Source: Aquibacillus albus
GTDB lineage: Bacteria; Bacillota; Bacilli; Bacillales; Amphibacillaceae
Direction of reading: 5' to 3'
DNA length: 64,000 nt
Assembly: GCF_016908325.1 (NCBI RefSeq)
Contig: NZ_JAFBDR010000015.1
Location: 39,326-103,325, forward strand
Shown here: in pieces, positions 56,317 to 64,000 of the stretch
Position numbering within the stretch: the stretch's first letter is position 1
Layout: every line of letters starts with the position of its first letter
Program-made: the position numbers and the translations under genes
Notes under the pieces: model-generated
The model's input: the letters and a program-made list of their open reading frames with translations, nothing else
Told to the model about the DNA's origin: nothing
The model's database searches: none

Positions 56317-56355
56317 ATGAGGCTGATCCTTTGCTTTTGGGACAGCCTCATTTTT
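56317..56355 (+). terminator. GAGGCTGTCCC-type terminator, inverted copy
   Basis: AAAATGAGGCTG pairs with CAGCCTCATTTTTT; loop ATCCTTTGCTTTTGGGA is the reverse complement of that at 24.63 kb apart from small changes. Confidence 0.9.
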
Positions 56356-56447
56356 TGTGTTTTTTTATATGCCATCATTTATTTGTTCATATACTTAATA
56401 ACGAAATACTATAATAGTTAAAGGAGTAAAAAATAGGGAGAGTTACA

Positions 56448-57509
56448 ATGAGGGGAATAAGGTATCTATTTATCCTTTCTTTAATAGCAGGAGGAATTAT
56501 CTATATTATACAAGAGAAATTAGAACCTAATCATTTACTATCGAATGTAGACCTTAAACTAAGGGAGTTGTCTTTTGAGTCAAAAGAGTCCTACATAGAT
56601 CTAAATACTTCAACAGAAGGTGAATTATTCTATTGGGTGGATAAGTCCGTGCATGAATTGGAGAAACAATTTGGTTTACCAAACAGAAAGGATTTAAGTT
56701 CTTATGGATATGAATGGTGGGTTTATACCGACGATCCAAACAGGCATATTCAATTTGGAGTCAAAAATAACCAAGTAGTCACTATTTTTGCAACAGGTGA
56801 TGTGCTCCCAATTCATCCAATCGAAATTGGACAACCCTATGAAGACATTGAGCAGGTGTTAGATATTCAGAAAGAGGTCTCTTTCTCTAATGGAGATGGT
56901 TCTTTTCGTTTTAACCTAAGTGAAAGTGATTTGAAAATTAGGCCATTAATTCAACTAGAAGAAGAAGTATTTATCCAATTATACTTTGACACCTTTTTGA
57001 ATAGCCTTTCTTCCATCCGAATATTAAGACCTGAAGTTTTATTAGCGCAACGTCCTTATGAAATTTTTTATCGAGGAAGTCTTCCAGAGGAACGCGTCTT
57101 AACAGAAAATGAGTGGACAAAAGTGGAGGGTGGAATGGAACAACAAATATTTGATATTACCAATGTTATTCGTTCCAGGTATGAAAAAGCAACTTTGGAT
57201 TGGGATGATGCTGTTGCTACAGTGGCATTTGGACATAGTAAAGATATGTCGGAGAAAAATTACTTTTCTCATTACTCACCAAATGGTGAAGGTTTAAAGG
57301 AACGATTAATAAATGGAGAAATTAACTATTTATCTGCTGGAGAAAATATTGCTGCTCAGTATACGGACGGCCCTGCTGCTGTAGAGGGTTGGTTAAATAG
57401 TGAAGGACACCGGGACGCTTTACTTAAGGGAGAATACACACATTTAGGTGTTGGTGTTTATCGTTATTATTACACACAGAATTTTTTACAAAAACACATG
57501 GAGGAATAG
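56448..57509 (+). CDS. ylbC: CAP-domain secreted protein YlbC
   Basis: 353 residues. N-terminal signal/anchor (about 4-22), a CAP-associated domain (about 60-200), then a C-terminal CAP/SCP domain with HSKDMSEKNYFSHYSPNGEG, SAGENIAAQY and GHRDALL, carrying the family His and Glu residues. Exported; enzymatic role not established for bacterial CAP proteins. ATG after GGGAGAGTTACA. Matches B. subtilis YlbC in length and place. Confidence 0.92.
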   Translation: MRGIRYLFILSLIAGGIIYIIQEKLEPNHLLSNVDLKLRELSFESKESYIDLNTSTEGELFYWVDKSVHELEKQFGLPNRKDLSSYGYEWWVYTDDPNRHIQFGVKNNQVVTIFATGDVLPIHPIEIGQPYEDIEQVLDIQKEVSFSNGDGSFRFNLSESDLKIRPLIQLEEEVFIQLYFDTFLNSLSSIRILRPEVLLAQRPYEIFYRGSLPEERVLTENEWTKVEGGMEQQIFDITNVIRSRYEKATLDWDDAVATVAFGHSKDMSEKNYFSHYSPNGEGLKERLINGEINYLSAGENIAAQYTDGPAAVEGWLNSEGHRDALLKGEYTHLGVGVYRYYYTQNFLQKHMEE

Positions 57510-57609
57510 TTTTATTTAACGAATCGTGTTTCTAATATCAGCCTAGTCACAAGGTCTACCTCAAATCATAAAATGGATTAAGAAAAGTAATACAATTGAG
57601 GTGAGGAAG

Positions 57610-58026
57610 TTGGGTAAGAAAGATCTGCATCCTTCGATTGAAGAATTTAAAACTTTTGTAAAAAAGCACCCAGGGTTAATTAAACATGTTCGTAGTGGAA
57701 ATGAGAGTTGGCAAACTTATTATGAAAAATGGGTGTTATTAGGAGAAGATGATCCGTCATGGGAGAAATATAAAGAGAAAAAGAAAAGTTCAAAAGAAGG
57801 AGAAAAGGCTGAAACCACGGAATCTAAAAAGGATAAAAGTGACATTATGAATCAAATCATGAATATGGTTGAAAATGTGGATCTTGATAAAGTCGAAGGC
57901 CATATTAATCAATTAAATGGGGCTATTACAAATATTCAATCACTAATTGGACAATTCCAAAACGTTCGAAAAAATAACTCAACCAAAGGAGAACACAGGC
58001 CACCGTTCCAATTTAATAAAGATTAG
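57610..58026 (+). CDS. ylbD: YlbD coat-type protein
   Basis: 138 residues, charged. LHPSIEEFKTFVKKHPGLIKHVR and WVLLGEDDPSWEKY are conserved in YlbD, annotated as putative coat protein; the C-terminal half is a helical region (IMNMVENVDLDKVEGHINQL). TTG start at 57610: GAGGTGA lies five bases upstream, and the GTG at 57601 is within it. ylbE follows at twelve bases and has a related LVRL/RPDLLQFVR motif. Confidence 0.9.
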   Translation: MGKKDLHPSIEEFKTFVKKHPGLIKHVRSGNESWQTYYEKWVLLGEDDPSWEKYKEKKKSSKEGEKAETTESKKDKSDIMNQIMNMVENVDLDKVEGHINQLNGAITNIQSLIGQFQNVRKNNSTKGEHRPPFQFNKD

Positions 58027-58038
58027 GGGGGATGGAAC

Positions 58039-58272
58039 ATGCAACCAGGGCTTTATGAATTCTTACAATCACGTCCAGATCTACTCCAATTTGTTCGTCT
58101 AAACCCACAATGGTATAGAGAACTAACAAGGGATCCAAACAAGATTCCAGTTATGGAACAAGAAGCTAAAGTTTTCTATGGAAAGACAGTTCCTCAGAGA
58201 ATAGAAAAGGTTTCCAATCAAATTCAAATGATTTCGATGCTTCTACAAATGGCAGGTACAATGAAAGATTAG
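58039..58272 (+). CDS. ylbE: YlbE-like protein
   Basis: 77 residues. LYEFLQSRPDLLQFVRLNPQWYREL is the YlbE hallmark; the C-terminal half is helical. Function unknown. ATG after AGGGGGGATGGAAC. Cotranscribed with ylbD. Confidence 0.93.
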   Translation: MQPGLYEFLQSRPDLLQFVRLNPQWYRELTRDPNKIPVMEQEAKVFYGKTVPQRIEKVSNQIQMISMLLQMAGTMKD

Positions 58273-58333
58273 GGCCTGCCTCTTTTATTTGTGAACGATT
58301 ATTGGTATGATAGTTGTTGTGGAGGTGGATATA

Positions 58334-58777
58334 TTGATAGCCACATTAGAGATTGTTGATTTAATTGATAAATCAGAGGATATTGCCCAGTTGATACTTA
58401 AATCAGATGTGATGGAGGCATATCGTCATGCTAAAAACAATTTAGAAGAAGATGACGAGGCCCAACAATTAATTGCTGCTTTTAAGCATACGAAAGATCA
58501 ATACGAAGAAGTTCAGCGCTTTGGAAGATATCATCCTGATTATAATCATATAATGAAGTCCATTCGTTCAACGAAAAGAGAAATGGACATGAATGACAAG
58601 GTAGCGTCATTTAAAGTAGCAGAAAGGAATCTGCAAGAGCTTTTAGATGAGGTAAGTCAGCTTGTCGCGTTTAGTGTAAGTGATAACATCAAGGTCCCAC
58701 AGGATGGAGCATTATTAAAAGATGGTGGTTGTGGTTGTGGCTCCGGAAGTAGTGGGTGCGGTTGTAAAGCATCGTAA
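58334..58777 (+). CDS. ylbF: YlbF, Y-complex component (RicF)
   Basis: 147 residues. Helical YlbF/YmcA domain (about 10-120, VQRFGRYHPDYNHIMKSIR) and a C-terminal Gly/Cys cluster GGCGCGSGSSGCGC with four cysteines, which bind an iron-sulfur cluster in the B. subtilis RicAFT (YmcA-YlbF-YaaT) complex that controls RNase Y processing and Spo0A/competence. TTG start at 58334 with GGAGGTGGATATA upstream; codons back to 58307 precede it. Confidence 0.93.
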   Translation: MIATLEIVDLIDKSEDIAQLILKSDVMEAYRHAKNNLEEDDEAQQLIAAFKHTKDQYEEVQRFGRYHPDYNHIMKSIRSTKREMDMNDKVASFKVAERNLQELLDEVSQLVAFSVSDNIKVPQDGALLKDGGCGCGSGSSGCGCKAS

Positions 58778-58816
58778 TAAACATTATATAAAGTATTGGT
58801 GAAGTGAGGTATAATT

Positions 58817-59092
58817 ATGTTTGCAAAACGTCAAGGGGTTATTGTTTGGTTTCAACACATGAAAAATATTAAACAAATAAGACGTTATGGACACTTAATC
58901 TATGTCTCGAAGGACTTGCATTATGCTGTACTTTACGTTCATCAGGATGAAATAGAAGAAAAAATAGAAAAAATTGATAGACTTCCATATGTTTCAAAAG
59001 TAGATGTATCTTATAAACCTTTTATAAGAACCGAATTTGATAATGCAAAAGTGGATAAGGCAAAGGAATACGATTATAAAATGGGGATTTAG
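58817..59092 (+). CDS. ylbG: YlbG-like protein (DUF2129)
   Basis: 91 residues. GVIVWFQHMKNIKQIRRYG and LHYAVLYVHQDEIEE are the DUF2129 pattern; ferredoxin-like fold, cytosolic, function unknown. ATG after GAAGTGAGGTATAATT. Follows ylbF at 39 bases, as in other Bacillaceae. Confidence 0.95.
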   Translation: MFAKRQGVIVWFQHMKNIKQIRRYGHLIYVSKDLHYAVLYVHQDEIEEKIEKIDRLPYVSKVDVSYKPFIRTEFDNAKVDKAKEYDYKMGI

Positions 59093-59161
59093 GTGTATCT
59101 AAAAGTATCCTGTTGAACTCCTAAAACTTTTACTACATTGAATTACTTTCTTTTGAAAGGA

Positions 59162-59202
59162 TAAAAAAAGCCTGCAGATATTAAATCTGCAGGCCCTTTT
59201 TG
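59162..59202 (+). terminator. Terminator after ylbG
   Basis: AAAAAAAGCCTGCAGAT pairs with ATCTGCAGGCCCTTTTT around ATTAA; strong T-run. Confidence 0.9.
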
Positions 59203-59257
59203 TTTTCAATTAGAAAACAAAAAGGCAAAGGGAGAGGAGAAACCGGAGGAAGAACTT

Positions 59258-59368
59258 ATGGGGAAACGTAAGTCTTCTCCGTCTTCAGAAGCAACTAAAT
59301 TTCGATATTTAGTCGCTTCAGTAGCTTATTATGGACGTTATAGTCAAAAATATACATCGATGTCATAA
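59258..59368 (+). CDS. 36-residue basic protein
   Basis: ATG 59258 after GGAGGAAGAACTT, an excellent ribosome site; 36 codons and TAA. Rich in Ser, Lys, Tyr (KRKSSPSSEATKFRY... YYGRYSQKY), no membrane segment. It stands alone between the ylbG terminator and rsmD. Family not recognised; small Ser/Tyr/Lys-rich proteins of this kind are sometimes spore components, but that is a guess. Confidence 0.6.
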   Translation: MGKRKSSPSSEATKFRYLVASVAYYGRYSQKYTSMS

Positions 59369-59441
59369 AAAGTTCTATGTTTCCTAGTAGGAATATTTTG
59401 TGGTAGGATAAGTTCGAATACTTAAGAGAGGTGTCAAGTTG

Positions 59442-60550
<1,109 letters not shown>

Positions 60551-60617
60551 AAGTAAAGAAAGAAGTAATCACATTGGCATGTAGTTACTCATACGAAAGA
60601 CTTGTCGTTTTTATACA

Positions 60618-61841
60618 TTATGTTTTTTTTATATTTTTAACATTCGTTGATCTTAGAAGTAGGATAAAGATAGTAAGAGTGAGAGTAACCAAGGTGATGG
60701 CAGGACCAATCCTTTGTAATAGCGTTAATGCTTCTAACCAGGAACTATGTGAAATTTGGTAAAACACAGGTTCAATGTATGGACTAGACGCCTTCTGGTC
60801 AATATAAAGTGGTTTGTATAAAAATATAGCAAGGATACTGGCTATAAAGCCATGTAGAATTCTTGCAAAGAAATAAGGAGCAAATCGAATATCTGTTTCT
60901 GCTAGAATACTTGCAACTTGTGCTTGGACAGAAAAACCATTAAAGGCTAGGATAAAACTTATCACGATCACCTTTGCTAGCATCTCAATTCCGTTTGTTT
61001 CCGAAATTAATTGTGCTCCAAGTGTAATTTCAAACAAGCCGGAGAGCATCGGTAGTGATAAATCTGTTGGTAGTCCAAATAATTTCATTAACACAGATAA
61101 TCCACTTGCAAAAATAGTTGATATACCTACGAGGTAGATTAGCTTAGAAAACACGGAAAACATAATGATAAAGCCACCGATCATCAAAAGCGTTTGAACT
61201 GAATTAACAACGGCATCACCCAAAATTTTACCAAATGGACGTCTATCTTTGATACGGGTTCTATGTAGTTCTTTAAATGCTTTTTTTAGTGAAGCCTTAC
61301 TTTTCTTTTCTTCGTATTTTTCATTTGCGCTTCTTCCATAGAATCTCATGCAAATACCAACAATTGCGTTCCCTGTATAATGACAGATGGCTAATAAGAG
61401 CCCGAGCGTTGCGTCATGAAAGAACCCCACTGAAACTGCTGCAATGATAAATAGTGGATTAGAAGCATTTGTAAATGACACGAGTCGCTCTGCTTCAACT
61501 TTAGATATTTGTTTTTCTTGTCGTAACCGGGATGTAAGTTTAGCACCTGACGGATAGCCACTTGCCATCCCCATTGCCCAAACGAAACTTCCTACACCTG
61601 GAACATTGAAGAGTGGGCGCATAATCGGCTCAAATAAAACGCCGATGAATTGAACCACACCGAATGCAATTAATAATTCAGCAGTTATAAAAAAAGGTAA
61701 TAAAGAGGGGAAAACAGTGCCCCACCACATATCGATTCCGCGAGTGCTAGCTTCTAAAGCTTCCTGTGGGAATTTGATAAGTGCAATTGCCAAAAATAAT
61801 GCTATACTTGCAAAGCTTATTGATTTGAACAAAGATTTCAA
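60618..61841 (-). CDS. ylbJ: Sporulation integral membrane protein YlbJ
   Basis: 407 residues, about ten helices. GVFEPIMRPLFNVPGVGSFVW and GMASGYPSGAKLTSRLR are the YlbJ pattern (nucleoside-recognition/gate-type domains, as in SpoIIIAE-neighbour SpmA). In B. subtilis YlbJ is a sigma-E-dependent protein affecting spore heat resistance and dipicolinate content. Opposite strand to its neighbours, as in B. subtilis. Confidence 0.95.
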   Translation of the reverse strand: MKSLFKSISFASIALFLAIALIKFPQEALEASTRGIDMWWGTVFPSLLPFFITAELLIAFGVVQFIGVLFEPIMRPLFNVPGVGSFVWAMGMASGYPSGAKLTSRLRQEKQISKVEAERLVSFTNASNPLFIIAAVSVGFFHDATLGLLLAICHYTGNAIVGICMRFYGRSANEKYEEKKSKASLKKAFKELHRTRIKDRRPFGKILGDAVVNSVQTLLMIGGFIIMFSVFSKLIYLVGISTIFASGLSVLMKLFGLPTDLSLPMLSGLFEITLGAQLISETNGIEMLAKVIVISFILAFNGFSVQAQVASILAETDIRFAPYFFARILHGFIASILAIFLYKPLYIDQKASSPYIEPVFYQISHSSWLEALTLLQRIGPAITLVTLTLTIFILLLRSTNVKNIKKT

Positions 61842-62015
61842 CTTAGAGGCCTCCCAACTGCGGGCTTCACAATATCTGTACTTATCACATTAGTAATAGT
61901 AAAATAGGCTTAACTCCTTTTCGTACAAGCATCTCTATATCAATATACGCTCATAGATGCTTTTTTTATGCCATATTATGATAAAAAACAGTTTTACGTT
62001 GAGGAGAGTAATCAT

Positions 62016-62804
62016 TTGAAAAATCCAAAAATAGGATTGGCGTTGGGCTCTGGTGGCGCAAGAGGTTTTTCTCATTTAGGTGTAATAAAGGTTTTAGAAG
62101 AAAATGGAGTTCCAATAGATTTTATTGCAGGCAGCAGTATGGGTGCGCTTATTGGTACATTATATGGAGCTGGCCAGCAGGTGGATCATTTATATCAATT
62201 AGCAAAAACATTCAAACGTAAATATTTTTTAGATTTTACTGTTCCAAAAATGGGCTTTATTCAAGGGAATCGCATAAAGGATTACATCCAATTATTTACG
62301 TATAATAAGAAATTAGAGGCTTTTCATATTCCTGTAGGAATAGTGGCGACAAACCTATATACCGGAAAGAAAAAGGTATTTACGGAAGGAAGTCCTGCTG
62401 AAGCGGTTCGTGCAAGTATATCGATTCCCGGTTTTTTTGTACCTGCCCAAATAGGAGATGAACTTTATATTGATGGTGGTGTCATTGATCGAGTACCGGT
62501 TTCAGTGGCGAAGGAAATGGGTGCAGATATTGTGATTGCTGTTGATTGTTCGCACTTTATAGTAAATACCGATATTCAATCGATTTATGATGTTATGCTT
62601 CAAAGTATAGATATTATGCAAGATGAATTAGTAAACTACATAGGTGTTGACGCTGATGTCATGCTAATCCCTGACGTATCAAATTATAGTTCAAGGGCTT
62701 ATACGAACATCATGGAGATTGTTGAAGCGGGAGAAAAGGAAGCAAAACAAAAATTAAATCAGATTTTTCAGTGCATCGAGATTTGGAAGGAGAAGAAAAA
62801 ATGA
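62016..62804 (+). CDS. ylbK: Patatin-like phospholipase YlbK (RssA family)
   Basis: 262 residues from TTG 62016 (GAGGAGAGTAATCAT upstream; frame open to 61968). Oxyanion loop GSGGARG (11-17), nucleophile Ser41 in GSSMG, and catalytic Asp153 in DGG. Cytoplasmic or membrane-peripheral serine lipase; substrate unknown. Its TGA overlaps the ylbL ATG by four bases. Confidence 0.93.
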   Translation: MKNPKIGLALGSGGARGFSHLGVIKVLEENGVPIDFIAGSSMGALIGTLYGAGQQVDHLYQLAKTFKRKYFLDFTVPKMGFIQGNRIKDYIQLFTYNKKLEAFHIPVGIVATNLYTGKKKVFTEGSPAEAVRASISIPGFFVPAQIGDELYIDGGVIDRVPVSVAKEMGADIVIAVDCSHFIVNTDIQSIYDVMLQSIDIMQDELVNYIGVDADVMLIPDVSNYSSRAYTNIMEIVEAGEKEAKQKLNQIFQCIEIWKEKKK

Positions 62805-63826
62805 ATTTTAATCGTCGCAGTTTTATTTTTTCAATTATCTTAGTTGCAATCATTGCATTTCTCATGGGATATCGTCTTCCTTATTATGTTTATAAACCTG
62901 GTAATGCTGATGAATTAAATCCAATTGTAAAAGTAGATGGAGCTTTTGAAAGTGAAGGAGAAATGCATTTAGTTACAGTCAGAGGGGGGCAAGCAACTCC
63001 AATGCAATATCTTCTTGCTTCCATTCAGCAGCATCAAGATATTACACCAATTGAAGAGGTTATACCTGAAGGGGTTTCACAGGAAGACTATTTTCAAGCA
63101 CAGCTACAAATGATGGAAAACTCCCAGCAAGCATCAACAGTCGTTGCATACCAAGCAGCAAATAAACATATTGAAATCAATTATGAGGGTGTATATGTGG
63201 TTAGTGTGATTGAGGGGATGCCTGCAAAAGGAATATTAAAAACGGGAGATAAAATATTATCGGTTGATAACCAAACCATAGAAGATACGGATCAATTAAT
63301 TAAGTATGTTGAAGCGAAGGAAGTTGGTGATACAATCGATATAACTGTTGAAAGAGAAGAAGAAGAATTAACGCAGACCATTCAACTAGAAGCTTTTCCG
63401 AATCAGGAAGAAAAAGTAGGTATGGGCATACAGTTAGTTACGAACCGTGATGTCAAGGTAGATCCAGAACTTGAATTTATTAGTGGTAATATTGGAGGAC
63501 CAAGTGCTGGTTTGATGTTTGCACTAGAAATTTATGATCAATTAACGGAAGAAGATATTACAAAAGGCTATCAAATAGCTGGTACGGGTGAAATAAGCTA
63601 TGAGGGGGAAGTAGGACGTATCGGTGGAATTGATAAAAAAGTGATAGCAGCCGATGAGGAAGGCTGTGACATCTTTTTTGCACCAAATGAATCTGGCTCG
63701 AAAAATTCCAATTACCAAGTAGCCTTAGAAACTGCGAAGGAAATTGAAACAGATATGGAGATTGTGGCTGTTGATACATTTAGTGACGCAATTGAATATT
63801 TAAAACAATTAGAGCCGAGGCAATAA
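62801..63826 (+). CDS. ylbL: Lon-like membrane protease YlbL (SepM type)
   Basis: 341 residues, the B. subtilis length. One N-terminal membrane anchor (about 7-23), PDZ domain (about 125-195) and S16 Lon protease domain with catalytic Ser235 (GGPSAG) and Lys280 (GGIDKKVIAA). In B. subtilis YlbL degrades the division inhibitor YneA after DNA damage. ATG 62801 after AAGGAGAAGAAAAA; frame open to 62771. Confidence 0.96.
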   Translation: MNFNRRSFIFSIILVAIIAFLMGYRLPYYVYKPGNADELNPIVKVDGAFESEGEMHLVTVRGGQATPMQYLLASIQQHQDITPIEEVIPEGVSQEDYFQAQLQMMENSQQASTVVAYQAANKHIEINYEGVYVVSVIEGMPAKGILKTGDKILSVDNQTIEDTDQLIKYVEAKEVGDTIDITVEREEEELTQTIQLEAFPNQEEKVGMGIQLVTNRDVKVDPELEFISGNIGGPSAGLMFALEIYDQLTEEDITKGYQIAGTGEISYEGEVGRIGGIDKKVIAADEEGCDIFFAPNESGSKNSNYQVALETAKEIETDMEIVAVDTFSDAIEYLKQLEPRQ

Positions 63827-63829
63827 CAA

Positions 63830-63871
63830 TAAAAGGATGTCTTTTAGGAGCACCTATAGACATCCTTTTTT
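63830..63871 (+). terminator. Terminator after ylbL
   Basis: AAAAGGATGTCT pairs with AGACATCCTTTTTT around TTTAGGAGCACCTAT. Confidence 0.88.
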
Positions 63872-63894
63872 CTAATATTTACACAAAAACTATG

Positions 63895-64000
63895 ATGCGC
63901 AATATACGATTAATGCGCCAGAGTGATAGCTTCGAATATCGCTGCGGAAATACACTTCGCTTTCCGCGGGCGGCTGGTGAGCCTCCTCGAGCTTTCGCTC
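63895..64000 (+). repeat. Second copy of GC-rich repeat, cut by window edge
   Basis: Opens with the ATGCGC...GCGC palindrome (63895-63918), which is the reverse complement of 17108-17131 with one mismatch in 24. Bases 63950-64000 equal 16711-16761 without mismatch (51 bases). The arm is in the orientation of the left arm at 16.7 kb and continues past the window. Confidence 0.85.

Overview
The window reads as a low-GC Gram-positive, endospore-forming member of the Bacillaceae, close to the Oceanobacillus/Virgibacillus type. The basis is AT-rich DNA, strong AGGAGG-like ribosome binding sites with frequent TTG and GTG starts, many sporulation families (YhcN/YlaJ, DUF1657, YjcZ, Spo0E-like, YlbJ), and gene order that follows the Bacillus subtilis yku-ykq-pdh-ykt-yla-cta-ylb chromosome segment almost gene for gene. 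It is core chromosome. I see no prophage, integrase, transposase, CRISPR array, rRNA or tRNA.

Layout. 1-4.4 kb: the first two genes of a spoVA2mob-like germination operon running off the left edge (with a sigma-G-like promoter), a nitroreductase/lipoprotein pair, a YwpF-like gene with an odd start region, and a 51-residue YjcZ-type protein with a sigma-K-like promoter. 4.5-11.3 kb: a zinc-ribbon membrane protein coupled to an HtrA-like protease, a 26-residue membrane miniprotein, signal peptidase I, a Spo0E-like phosphatase, patA, an FbpB-like small protein and ykyB. 11.5-19.9 kb: Sco copper chaperone, Tat-type phosphoesterase ykuE, hemolysin III, the c-di-AMP sensor cbpB, lysine/DAP genes dapH-dapL, ykuS, mechanosensitive channel ykuT and the peroxide/thiol pair ykuU-ykuV. 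20.1-28.6 kb: an asymmetric heterodimeric ABC exporter, ktrC, RNase J1 with RNA polymerase epsilon, peptide deformylase and ykyA.

29.3-34.1 kb: the complete pyruvate dehydrogenase operon pdhABCD. 34.1-44.1 kb: slp, a polysaccharide deacetylase, arginine decarboxylase speA, yktA, yktB, suhB, ylaF, ylaH, ylaI, ylaJ, ylaN and ftsW. typA and pycA, which sit in this interval in B. subtilis (from memory), are absent here. 44.2-52.2 kb: heme A synthase ctaA, divergent from ctaB-ctaCDEF-ctaG-ctaM, the full caa3 oxidase with its assembly factors; the Sco protein at 11.5 kb belongs to the same job. 52.3-63.8 kb: two acetyltransferases, an AI-2E-type permease, yugN and the ylbB-ylbL block including rsmD, coaD and the YlbL Lon-like protease.

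The non-coding part is the less ordinary side of the window. There are at least four dispersed repeat families: a long GC-rich inverted repeat at 16.67-17.13 kb whose arm recurs at the right edge; a TGTTCAAAAAGT-ended element; a GAGGCTGTCCC-type hairpin used as terminator in three places; and a structured GC-rich element at 11.34-11.50 kb. There are also several small genes (26, 31, 36, 46 and 51 residues). I found no convincing new multi-gene system; the best leads are these small genes, the protease/zinc-ribbon pair and the repeats.
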